DNA of 64,000 nucleotides, from the NCBI GenBank assembly GCA_964217345.1, contig CAXPJI010000006.1, forward strand, positions 1 to 64,000. The letters run 5' to 3'. This DNA is from UBA3478 sp964217345 (GTDB taxonomy: Bacteria > Bacteroidota > Bacteroidia > Flavobacteriales > Flavobacteriaceae). The position numbers and the translations under genes were made by a program. The notes below the pieces were generated by a model. That model searched no databases. It was not told where the DNA came from and worked only from the letters and a program-made list of their open reading frames with translations. How positions within the stretch are numbered: the first letter of the stretch is position 1; each line of letters starts with the position of its first letter. Shown piece by piece: positions 26,304-34,079 of the stretch.

Positions 26304-26654
26304 ATGGAAAATTTAGTTCAATACGTAGAAAACTCCGCAGTGGCGCAGAAGGAATTCCCAAAGTTCGGAGCCGGTGATACGATTACTGTATATTACGAAA
26401 TTAAAGAAGGAGAGAAAACGCGTACTCAGTTCTTCAAAGGGGTAGTTATTCAAATTAAAGGTTCTGGTTCTACTGAAACCTTCACTATCCGTAAGATGTC
26501 AGGAACAGTAGGTGTTGAACGTATCTTCCCTATGAATATGCCAGCGCTTCAGAAAATTGAGGTGAATAAGAGAGGTAAAGTTAGACGTTCTCGTATCTTC
26601 TACTTCCGCAGCTTAACTGGTAAAAAAGCTAGAATCAAAGAAATAAGAAATTAA
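26304..26654 (+). CDS. rplS: 50S ribosomal protein L19
   Basis: L19 sits at the subunit interface of the ribosome. The protein has the family signature FGAGDTITVYYEIKEGEKTRTQFFKGVVIQIKGSG and VGVERIFPMNMPALQKIEV. The length of 116 residues is normal. It has its own promoter and is closed by a strong terminator, so it is monocistronic. Confidence 0.98.
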   Translation: MENLVQYVENSAVAQKEFPKFGAGDTITVYYEIKEGEKTRTQFFKGVVIQIKGSGSTETFTIRKMSGTVGVERIFPMNMPALQKIEVNKRGKVRRSRIFYFRSLTGKKARIKEIRN

Positions 26655-26675
26655 TTGATTTCTAATCATTTTGTT

Positions 26676-26708
26676 AAGCCGTGCAAAGTTCTTTTCACGG
26701 CTTTTTTT
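26676..26708 (+). terminator. Rho-independent terminator after rplS
   Basis: AAGCCGTG (26676-26683) pairs with CACGGCTT (26696-26703) around a 12-base loop and leads into a run of T. It lies 22 bases after the rplS stop. Confidence 0.88.
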
Positions 26709-26714
26709 GTGCCT

Positions 26715-26723
26715 TATATTTGC
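26715..26723 (+). promoter_or_regulatory. Bacteroidota -7 element for isocitrate dehydrogenase
   Basis: TATATTTGC is a perfect match directly behind the rplS terminator. TTTT lies 19 bases upstream as a weak -33 candidate. The ATG at 26754 follows after 30 bases. Confidence 0.62.
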
Positions 26724-26753
26724 CACGCCAATATGGCTTAAAACCAATAATCA

Positions 26754-28973
26754 ATGAAAAAAATCTACTACACTCTTACCGATGAAGCACCCGCTTTAGC
26801 GACTTTTTCTTTTCTTCCGATGGTAAAGGCCATCACAAAGTCTACAGGTATAGAGTTTTTGGTGAAAGATATTTCTCTCTCTGCTAGAATTCTCGCAGCT
26901 TTCAATCATCGACTACCCGAAAGTCAACGCGTTGAAGATGCCTTAAGCACCCTTGGAGCTCTAGCTAAAGAATCAGATACTACGATTATTAAACTACCTA
27001 ACATCAGCGCATCCATCCCTCAGCTTAAGGCTGCCATAAAGGAGCTTCAAGAAAAAGGGTTTAACCTTCCTGATTATCCAGATACAGTGAACAGTGAAGA
27101 TGAAAAGCAAATCAAAGCCTTATATGACAAGGTTAAAGGTAGTGCCGTTAACCCAGTTTTAAGAGAAGGTAACTCTGATCGTCGCGCCCCATTAGCGGTT
27201 AAAAACTACGCTAAAAAACATCCTCACTCAATGGGTGCATGGTCCTCAGAAAGCATGAGTCATGTGAGCACAATGAGTAAAGGAGATTTTAAAAGCAATG
27301 AAAAGTCAATTACCAGCGAAAAGGCTACTGAGGTAACTATTGAGTTTGTTTATAGTAAAGGTACCTCTTCCCTACTCAAAAAAGACATTGCCATTCAAGA
27401 AGGTGAAATCTTTGATACCACAAAGATGTCGGTATCTCAGCTAAGAGCATTTTTGAGAGATGAAATAAACGATGCTACCTCTAAAGGTCTTCTGCTTTCA
27501 GCTCACCTTAAGGCGACGATGATGAAGGTATCTGACCCCATTCTTTTCGGTCATATTATCGAAATATACTTCGAAGAAGTCTTTGAAAAATATCAAGAAA
27601 TCTTTGCTCAGTATGGCATCAGTGCCAATGAAGGTCTTCAGAGCATCTTCAATAAACTTAACGAAATGGCCGATGCTGATTTAGCCAAGGAGATCAAAGC
27701 GAGTTTCGATAAAGCAATGGAAAATAAGGCCGATCTCGCGATGGTTAATTCAGATAAAGGAATTACTAATCTTCATGTGCCTAGTGATGTAATCATTGAT
27801 GCTTCGATGCCTACTATGATTAGAAACTCAGGTCAAATGTGGGATAAAAGCGGCCAATCGAGAGATACTAAAGCCTTGATTCCAGATAGCTCTTATGCTG
27901 CCGTTTACCAATCAACGATTGATTACTGTAAAGAGAACGGAGCTTTTGATCCAAGAGAAATGGGTACTGTTCCGAATATCGGACTGATGGCCCAAAAGGC
28001 TGAAGAATACGGTTCTCATGATAAGACTTTTGAACTCTCTGAAGCCGGAGTAGTTAGAGTATTAGATAAAGATGGTACCGTTCTACAAGAACAATCTGTT
28101 GAAAAAGGTGACATCTTCAGGATGTGTCAGGTTAAGGATGCTCCGATAAGAAATTGGGTTTCTTTAGCAGTTGAACGTGCACGTTTAAGCGATACACCTG
28201 CTGTTTTCTGGTTAGATAGTAGCCGTGCGCACGATAGAGAACTTATCAAAAAAGTAGAGGCTTATCTGGGTGAGGAAGATACAGTTGGATTAGATTTACG
28301 AATACTAAGTCCAAAAGAAGCTACACTATTCACACTAGATAGATTGAAAAATGGCCAAGACACTATTTCGGTAACGGGTAATGTTCTTAGAGATTACTTA
28401 ACAGATCTCTTCCCAATATTAGAGGTTGGAACATCGGCTAAGATGCTTTCAATCGTTCCACTTATGAATGGTGGAGGTTTATTTGAAACAGGTGCAGGTG
28501 GATCTGCCCCAAAACATGTGGAGCAATTTGTTGAAGAGGGACACCTTCGTTGGGATTCTTTAGGAGAGTTTCTTGCTCTTCAAGTCGCATTAGAATTTGT
28601 TGGACAACAAAATCAATCTAATGAGATTCAAGTTTACTCGGATGCTTTAGGTTTAGCTGTGGAAAAACTTCTAGATGAAGATAAAGGTCCTAAGCGTAAA
28701 GTAGGTGAGCTCGATACAAGAGGAAGTCATTTCTACCTCGTTAAATTCTGGATTGAAGCATTAGCTCAATCGAGCTTAAACGACAAAATCAAATTCGAGA
28801 ACCTCAATGCTGCTATTGATTCTTTGAGTGATCAAATTTTAAGTGAGATCAATACTACCCAAGGTCAGCCACAAGATTTAGGTGGATACTATATCCTTGA
28901 TGCGAATAAAGCAACCAAGGCTATGTGCCCTAGTGAAACCTTAAATAGCCTTCTAGAGGAGCATTTGGCATAA
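26754..28973 (+). CDS. NADP-dependent isocitrate dehydrogenase, monomeric type
   Basis: This 739-residue protein belongs to the monomeric IDH family, about twice the size of the homodimeric enzyme and unrelated in much of its sequence. It oxidises isocitrate to 2-oxoglutarate with NADP in the TCA cycle. Recognisable blocks are SDRRAPLAVKNYAKKHPHSMG, SDVIIDASMPTMIRNSGQMWD, PDSSYAAVYQSTIDYCKENGAFDP and LMNGGGLFETGAGGSAPKH. It has its own promoter and ends one base before a small membrane-protein gene. Confidence 0.95.
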   Translation: MKKIYYTLTDEAPALATFSFLPMVKAITKSTGIEFLVKDISLSARILAAFNHRLPESQRVEDALSTLGALAKESDTTIIKLPNISASIPQLKAAIKELQEKGFNLPDYPDTVNSEDEKQIKALYDKVKGSAVNPVLREGNSDRRAPLAVKNYAKKHPHSMGAWSSESMSHVSTMSKGDFKSNEKSITSEKATEVTIEFVYSKGTSSLLKKDIAIQEGEIFDTTKMSVSQLRAFLRDEINDATSKGLLLSAHLKATMMKVSDPILFGHIIEIYFEEVFEKYQEIFAQYGISANEGLQSIFNKLNEMADADLAKEIKASFDKAMENKADLAMVNSDKGITNLHVPSDVIIDASMPTMIRNSGQMWDKSGQSRDTKALIPDSSYAAVYQSTIDYCKENGAFDPREMGTVPNIGLMAQKAEEYGSHDKTFELSEAGVVRVLDKDGTVLQEQSVEKGDIFRMCQVKDAPIRNWVSLAVERARLSDTPAVFWLDSSRAHDRELIKKVEAYLGEEDTVGLDLRILSPKEATLFTLDRLKNGQDTISVTGNVLRDYLTDLFPILEVGTSAKMLSIVPLMNGGGLFETGAGGSAPKHVEQFVEEGHLRWDSLGEFLALQVALEFVGQQNQSNEIQVYSDALGLAVEKLLDEDKGPKRKVGELDTRGSHFYLVKFWIEALAQSSLNDKIKFENLNAAIDSLSDQILSEINTTQGQPQDLGGYYILDANKATKAMCPSETLNSLLEEHLA

Positions 28974-28974
28974 A

Positions 28975-29196
28975 ATGGACAAAGCTGTACTACAAAAAGG
29001 TCTAATGATTTGGCTAAGAGCATTGCTATTTATGGCCCTAGGACCGGTTGTGCTCAGTAGTGCATTTAAAAATCAGAGCCATTCCCTTTTTATACCTGTA
29101 CTCGTTGTAGGAATAGTTTTAAGTTTTTTCGCTATTTATTTTGGCTTCAAAGCGATTAAAAAAATGATGGAGGGGCTATTTAGCGACAAACGCTAA
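28975..29196 (+). CDS. Small membrane protein, DUF6095-like
   Basis: This 73-residue protein has two hydrophobic helices (LRALLFMALGPVVLSSAF and SLFIPVLVVGIVLSFFAIYFGF) and a basic C-terminus. The arrangement resembles the Flavobacteriia DUF6095 family, whose function is unknown. It starts one base after the isocitrate dehydrogenase stop and is co-transcribed with it. The 3' end overlaps the convergent DUF4294 gene by 4 bases. Confidence 0.72.
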   Translation: MDKAVLQKGLMIWLRALLFMALGPVVLSSAFKNQSHSLFIPVLVVGIVLSFFAIYFGFKAIKKMMEGLFSDKR

Positions 29197-29849
29197 TTAG
29201 CCTTCCATATCTCTTCCATCGATGCCAAATTTATTGGGTGTAGTGCTTCATGATAGGGTAAAGTACCGGCGGTAAAAGCCCTTTGAAGAATATCTTCAAT
29301 CCAATAATCCTCAAGATTCTCATAGGGATTGTAGGCCTCTTTTAAATCCATTTGATAAGCGGATGCAGCGGTTTGGTACCAAAATGCGGTCCAACCATTT
29401 CTGAAGGTTTTTACCAAATCAAAAGCGCTATAACCCGTTTGTCTGTCTATTAAGCGGATAAGTACTTTACCATCATTGCGAGAAAGTTTCTTGAGTGGTT
29501 CAGTGAGTTCACTCTCTAGATATTTCTTAACTCTTTTAGTGTAAGCCCTTTTCTGTCCCTTCCTCTTCAAGGTACTCAAACGATCCTCAACCGTTTTTAG
29601 TCGATCCTCAGCAAGTACAGCGTATTTGAACACTTTAAGAACACGCATCCGTAATCGATAATATTGATTCCGCTGGGTGTTCGATTCAAATTGAAGGGGA
29701 GATAAAACATAGACTTCATCAAGAGAAATTGCACCGTAATATTCAGTCTCTTCTGACCCCGTTTCAGATTGAATTACTTGTGAAAAGGATGCCGAGCAAA
29801 TGGTGATAAATAATAGAAATAGCGAATAATTTCTTCTCGAAGCCGTCAT
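29193..29849 (-). CDS. Exported DUF4294 protein
   Basis: A signal peptide ending near SASFSQ precedes a DUF4294 domain. The basic, helical middle (RVLKVFKYAVLAEDRLKTVEDRL) and the conserved VLIRLIDRQTGYSAFDLVKTFRNGWTAFWYQTAA block identify the family. The function is unknown. It is divergent from the M42 peptidase gene with 34 bases between them, a pairing I recall from other Flavobacteriia. Confidence 0.8.
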   Translation of the reverse strand: MTASRRNYSLFLLFITICSASFSQVIQSETGSEETEYYGAISLDEVYVLSPLQFESNTQRNQYYRLRMRVLKVFKYAVLAEDRLKTVEDRLSTLKRKGQKRAYTKRVKKYLESELTEPLKKLSRNDGKVLIRLIDRQTGYSAFDLVKTFRNGWTAFWYQTAASAYQMDLKEAYNPYENLEDYWIEDILQRAFTAGTLPYHEALHPINLASMEEIWKAN

Positions 29850-29883
29850 AGTATTTGTAAATTTAGATCAAAATTATTCTTAG

Positions 29884-30972
29884 ATGAAAACAGATCATAT
29901 ACTTAACGATGAGGCACTAAAATTTTTAGAAGATTACTTAAATAATGCCTCTCCAACGGGATACGAAGCTCAAGGACAACAAATCTGGATGAATTATCTA
30001 AGGCCTTACGTAGACGAATTCATTACAGACACTTACGGTACTGCGGTAGGTGTAATCAACCCTAAGGCAGAGTACAAAGTGGTTATTGAAGCTCATTCTG
30101 ATGAGATTTCATGGTATGTTAATTATATCTCTGACAATGGCCTCATTTATGTAATTAGAAATGGAGGTAGTGACCACCAAATTGCTCCCTCTAAATGGGT
30201 GAATATTCACACTAAAAAGGGCATTGTTGAAGGGGTTTTTGGATGGCCAGCCATTCACACTCGCAAACCAGGTAAAGAAGAAAACCCAAAACTTGAAAAC
30301 ATCTTTATTGATATCGGCGCTAAAGACAAGAAGGAAGTTGAAGAGATGGGTGTTCACGTTGGATGCGTGATTACTTACCCTGACAGTTTCAAAGTACTCA
30401 ACAAAAATCAATTTGTTTGTCGAGCTTTAGATAACCGTGCCGGTGGTTTTATGATTGCACAAGTGGCTCGTTTACTCAAAGAGAATAACATTGAACTTCC
30501 GTTCGGTCTGTATATCACCAACTCTGTACAAGAGGAAATCGGTTTAAGAGGTGCAGAGATGATCACCCAACGAATTAAACCCAATGCTGCGATCATTACC
30601 GACGTATGTCATGACACTACCACTCCAATGATCAGCAAAATTGAGCAGGGAGAAAGTAAAATTGGTGACGGTCCTGTAATATCTTATGCACCGGCAATTC
30701 ATCATATCCTTAGAGAGCGAATTATTGAAGCGGCAGAAGAAAATAAGATCCCGTTCCAACGTCATGCCTCTTCACGCTACACAGGTACTGACACCGATGC
30801 ATTCGCTTACAGTAATGGCGGAGTAGCTTCAGCGTTAATTTCTTTACCGCTAAGATATATGCATACTACGGTTGAAACCGTTCATAAAGAAGACGTAGCA
30901 AATGTCATTCGACTAATCTACCACAGTGTACAGAAAATAAAAGCAGGAGAATCGTTCTCTTATTTTGACTAA
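29884..30972 (+). CDS. M42 family metallopeptidase
   Basis: This is a cytosolic dinuclear zinc aminopeptidase of the glutamyl/TET type. Metal and catalytic residues are visible: H and D in VIEAHSDEISW, D in RALDNRAGGF, EE in SVQEEIGLRGA, D in ITDVCHD, and the C-terminal H in YMHTTVETVH. The length of 362 residues is normal. Such enzymes trim peptides after proteasome-like degradation. The gene ends in a bidirectional terminator shared with hisS. Confidence 0.93.
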   Translation: MKTDHILNDEALKFLEDYLNNASPTGYEAQGQQIWMNYLRPYVDEFITDTYGTAVGVINPKAEYKVVIEAHSDEISWYVNYISDNGLIYVIRNGGSDHQIAPSKWVNIHTKKGIVEGVFGWPAIHTRKPGKEENPKLENIFIDIGAKDKKEVEEMGVHVGCVITYPDSFKVLNKNQFVCRALDNRAGGFMIAQVARLLKENNIELPFGLYITNSVQEEIGLRGAEMITQRIKPNAAIITDVCHDTTTPMISKIEQGESKIGDGPVISYAPAIHHILRERIIEAAEENKIPFQRHASSRYTGTDTDAFAYSNGGVASALISLPLRYMHTTVETVHKEDVANVIRLIYHSVQKIKAGESFSYFD

Positions 30973-30974
30973 CC

Positions 30975-31002
30975 AAAAAGGCCCTTAGTTAAGGGCCTTT
31001 TT
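30975..31002. terminator. Bidirectional terminator between the M42 peptidase and hisS
   Basis: AAAAAGGCCCTT (30975-30986) pairs with AAGGGCCTTTTT (30991-31002) around a 4-base loop. It serves both convergent genes; the hisS stop codon (30985-30987) lies inside the stem. Confidence 0.88.
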
Positions 31003-32373
31003 TATTTGATCTATTTCAGAGATTTCAAGAATACTAACCTCTCCGCTAGAGAGATTTTTAACCTCAATCTTATCTTCAGCTAAAAGTTCTGATTTAGGGA
31101 ATAGAACCAATTGAGCAGTCCGTTTATCTAGGTATTTGAATTGCTTTTGAATTTTGGCAGCTAATGGATATAATTCCACTGAAATACCTGCTTTTCTAAG
31201 CTTTTGGATAAATGGCAATAGCTGTTTTGAACTTTGATCATCATAATTGACGATGAATACATCCAGTCGATCTGAAACGTTTTCTGGAAATAAGCCCAAA
31301 GCCTCTAAGACTAAATAGATTCGATCGAGACCAAAAGAAATTCCAACTCCTCCTAAGGCTTGACCGCCAAATTGACTCGTTAAATTATCGTAACGACCTC
31401 CACCACCAATAGAACCCATCTGAACTCCTTCAGGAGCAGATACTTCAAAAATGATTCCGGTATAATAATTAAGACCTCTGGCTAAAGTAAGATCTAATTT
31501 CAAGACGATCGACTCTAAACGAACCGCTTCAAGCTGATCGAGTAAGAATCGTATTTCGTCAACTCCTGTCCTCCCCTGTTCTGAATGAACAAACAAACCG
31601 TCTAGAAAATTCAACTGATCGGCTAAGTTCGATCCCACTTTTAAAAAGGTGTCCACCTTTTCTAAAACCGAATCGCCCAGACCAAGTTCATTAAGTTCCT
31701 TTAAAACACCTTCAGTACCAATTTTATCCAATTTGTCTAAAGCTACAGTAAATGGAATAAGCTGATCTTCAATACCAAAACTTTCTGCAATCCCAGCTAA
31801 TATCTTTCGATGATTGATTCGTAGTGTCGGATGCTGATCACCCAATAAGCCCAATTCTGAAAATACCGTATCATACAACTGTATAAGATCAACCTCTTGC
31901 CATAAAGACATGGCTCCTACAACATCAGCATCGCATTGATAAAATTCTCTGAATCGACCCTTTTGAGGCCGATCTGCACGCCAAACGGGTTGAATTTGAT
32001 ATCGCTTAAAGGGTAGTGCAAGTTCATTTTGGTGCTGCACAACAAACCGAGCAAAAGGCACAGTCAAATCGTATCTGAGGGCCTTATCACTAATCTGAGA
32101 GGTCATCGCAGAGGAAGTGAGTTCGACACGATCCTGGTCACTCAATTTAGACAGATAATCGCCTGATTTTAATATTTTAAAAATCAATCGATCGCCTTCT
32201 TCACCATACTTACCCATAAGGGTATCTAAATTCTCGAAACTAGGAGTCTGAATCGCTGAAAACCCAAATCTCTTAAAAGCGCCCTCTATGACCTCTATGA
32301 TATAAGATCTACGAATTAATTCGTCTCCGAAAAAATCTCTTGTACCTCGCGCTATTGATGCCGATGTTGCCAT
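30985..32373 (-). CDS. hisS: Histidine-tRNA ligase
   Basis: HisRS charges tRNA-His. The class II core has motif 1 with TPSFENLDTLMGKYGEEGD, motif 2 FREFYQCDADVVG, the histidine-binding LARGLNYYTGIIFE and motif 3 GGVGISFGLDRIYLVLEAL. A C-terminal anticodon-binding domain begins with DVFIVNYDDQS. The length is 462 residues. It starts 3 bases after a DUF6495 gene, with which it is co-transcribed. The stop codon lies inside the terminator stem. Confidence 0.97.
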   Translation of the reverse strand: MATSASIARGTRDFFGDELIRRSYIIEVIEGAFKRFGFSAIQTPSFENLDTLMGKYGEEGDRLIFKILKSGDYLSKLSDQDRVELTSSAMTSQISDKALRYDLTVPFARFVVQHQNELALPFKRYQIQPVWRADRPQKGRFREFYQCDADVVGAMSLWQEVDLIQLYDTVFSELGLLGDQHPTLRINHRKILAGIAESFGIEDQLIPFTVALDKLDKIGTEGVLKELNELGLGDSVLEKVDTFLKVGSNLADQLNFLDGLFVHSEQGRTGVDEIRFLLDQLEAVRLESIVLKLDLTLARGLNYYTGIIFEVSAPEGVQMGSIGGGGRYDNLTSQFGGQALGGVGISFGLDRIYLVLEALGLFPENVSDRLDVFIVNYDDQSSKQLLPFIQKLRKAGISVELYPLAAKIQKQFKYLDKRTAQLVLFPKSELLAEDKIEVKNLSSGEVSILEISEIDQIKKALN

Positions 32374-32376
32374 ATC

Positions 32377-32853
32377 TTAATTATTATCTAACCAATCCTT
32401 AAACCAAAGATACAGTTCCCCTTTCGTGATAACAGCACCTTTTTGAATCAATTCAAACAGATCATTATAGGGATCCTCAGAATATGCCTTAGTTGCTCGA
32501 CGATAAATTACCCGTTCATCAAGGTAATTTTTCTTTAACCAAGTAAATCCTTCTGAGGTTCTTAGATCTAATCCTGCTACTTGGGCTTCAACCGCGATGA
32601 GTTCAAGTCCATTCTCCTCTCTCGAAAACAAATAAATAAAGTGTTCTGACAGGTTTTCAAGATAGTTCACCTTAGAAAGTACTCCTTTCCATATGATATC
32701 ACTAAACTCATCGAGAAGTTCATCAACACGGTTACCATTATTAGATTGAAGTCGCTCCCATTCAGGTTTATCAATCCCATGAACCGCAAGAAATTTAGAA
32801 AATTCCTCTGCTAATATCTCAAACTGTTCTTTGCTTAATCTTTGGTATTTCAT
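32377..32853 (-). CDS. DUF6495-like protein
   Basis: This 158-residue soluble protein begins MKYQRLSKEQFEILAEEFSKFLA and ends with LIQKGAVITKGELYLWFKDWL, both recognisable as the Flavobacteriia DUF6495 family, which has no known function. There is no signal peptide or membrane segment. It lies 3 bases before hisS and directly after the rplI terminator, so its promoter must overlap the terminator or it depends on read-through from the ribosomal operon. Confidence 0.72.
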   Translation of the reverse strand: MKYQRLSKEQFEILAEEFSKFLAVHGIDKPEWERLQSNNGNRVDELLDEFSDIIWKGVLSKVNYLENLSEHFIYLFSREENGLELIAVEAQVAGLDLRTSEGFTWLKKNYLDERVIYRRATKAYSEDPYNDLFELIQKGAVITKGELYLWFKDWLDNN

Positions 32854-32858
32854 AGTAT

Positions 32859-32883
32859 AAAAAAAAGGGCCCTAAAGGCCCTT
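32859..32883 (-). terminator. Rho-independent terminator after rplI
   Basis: AAGGGCC (32865-32871) and GGCCCTT (32877-32883) form a 7-bp stem with a 5-base loop. The minus strand then runs into eight T. It sits between rplI and the DUF6495 gene. Confidence 0.87.
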
Positions 32884-32908
32884 AATCTGTTCAAATATTA
32901 TTTGAAAG

Positions 32909-33358
32909 TTATGCCTCGGCAACAACTTCGAATGCTAGGTCAGCAGATACTTCACGATGAAGTCTCACCTTTGCAACGTATGATCCTAGACGCTTAACAG
33001 AACCACCTTGTACAAGGATATACTTTCTGTCAATAGATACACCTTCTTTCGAAAGCCCAGCTTCTAAATCGATATTAGATACCGAACCGAAAAGCTTATC
33101 TCCAGCACCTACTTTAGCACTAATTTTAAGAGCAATTGCATTGATTTTTTCAGCCATAGATTTAGCCTCAGCAATCAATTGCGCTTCTTTGTGTGCACGT
33201 TGCTTTAAATTTTCTGCGTGAACTTTACGAGCCGATGGTGTTGCAAGAACTGCAAGACCTTTAGGGATCAGAAAGTTACGACCATAACCATTCTTTACTG
33301 AAACGATATCGTCCTTAAACCCTAGGTTCTGAACGTCTTCTTTTAAAATAATCTCCAT
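32909..33358 (-). CDS. rplI: 50S ribosomal protein L9
   Basis: L9 bridges the 50S subunit and neighbouring ribosomes. The N-terminal signature MEIILKEDVQNLGFKDDIVSVKNGYGRNFLIPKGLA is complete, then comes the connecting helix (LKQRAHKEAQLIAEAKSMAEKI) and the C-terminal domain LFGSVSNIDL. The length of 149 residues is normal. It is last in the rpsF-rpsR-rplI operon, 9 bases after rpsR. Confidence 0.98.
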   Translation of the reverse strand: MEIILKEDVQNLGFKDDIVSVKNGYGRNFLIPKGLAVLATPSARKVHAENLKQRAHKEAQLIAEAKSMAEKINAIALKISAKVGAGDKLFGSVSNIDLEAGLSKEGVSIDRKYILVQGGSVKRLGSYVAKVRLHREVSADLAFEVVAEA

Positions 33359-33367
33359 ATCGTTTTC

Positions 33368-33664
33368 TTATTTAAGCATATCGCCAACATATGGCATAAG
33401 TGCAAGGTGACGAGCACGTTTGATAGCTTGTGATACTTTACGTTGGTATTTCAGTGAAGTTCCTGTTAAACGACGAGGTAAAATTTTACCTTGTTCATTC
33501 ACTAACTTTAATAAGAAATCTGGGTCTTTGTAATCAATATACTTGATCCCTGATTTTTTAAATCTACAGTACTTCTTCTCTTTCTGTGTCTCAATATTTA
33601 AAGGAGTTAAATAGCGAATTTCGCCATCTTTTTTTCCTTTAGCTTGTTGTTCAATAGTTGACAT
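33368..33664 (-). CDS. rpsR: 30S ribosomal protein S18
   Basis: S18 pairs with S6 on the small subunit platform. The conserved KKYCRFKKSGIKYIDYKDPDFLLKLVNEQGKILPRRLTG core is followed by a RKVSQAIKRARHLALMPYV tail. The length of 98 residues includes the longer N-terminus seen in Bacteroidota. The gene lies 2 bases after rpsF. Confidence 0.97.
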   Translation of the reverse strand: MSTIEQQAKGKKDGEIRYLTPLNIETQKEKKYCRFKKSGIKYIDYKDPDFLLKLVNEQGKILPRRLTGTSLKYQRKVSQAIKRARHLALMPYVGDMLK

Positions 33665-33666
33665 AA

Positions 33667-34002
33667 TTAAGCAGTTTTAAGTTTTTGTCTTCTTTTCTCA
33701 GCCCAAGCGATCGCATGCTTATCTAACTTTACAGTTAAATAGCGCATTACTCGCTCATCACGGCGAAATTCAAGCTCTAATTCGTTAATCGATTCAGCCG
33801 GAGCTTGAAATTCAAACAAATGGTAAAAACCACTCTTTTTGTTCTGAATTGGGTAAGCTAGTTTTTTAAGTCCCCAGTTTTCTTTGGCAACAAACTTAGC
33901 ACCACGCTCTGTTAAGAAGCTCTCAAACTTCTTGGCTGTTTCCTCTACCTGAGTGTCAGATAGAACGGGATTCAAAATGAAAACAGTTTCGTATTGGTTC
34001 AT
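33667..34002 (-). CDS. rpsF: 30S ribosomal protein S6
   Basis: S6 binds S18. The conserved N-terminus NQYETVFILNPVLSDTQVEETAKKF and NWGLKKLAYPIQNKKSGFYHLFEF are present. The length of 111 residues is normal. It is the first gene of the operon and has a strong promoter 22 bases upstream. Confidence 0.97.
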   Translation of the reverse strand: MNQYETVFILNPVLSDTQVEETAKKFESFLTERGAKFVAKENWGLKKLAYPIQNKKSGFYHLFEFQAPAESINELELEFRRDERVMRYLTVKLDKHAIAWAEKRRQKLKTA

Positions 34003-34023
34003 TATAATAAGTTAAAAATTCGT

Positions 34024-34056
34024 GCAAAAATAAGTTTTAAATGCACATTATACAAG
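34024..34056 (-). promoter_or_regulatory. Promoter of the rpsF-rpsR-rplI operon
   Basis: Minus strand CTTG (34053-34056), 20 bases, then TATTTTTGC (34024-34032). The -7 element is perfect and 21 bases before the rpsF ATG at 34002. Confidence 0.68.
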
Positions 34057-34079
34057 CATTTTGAAAAGTATCTATCTCT

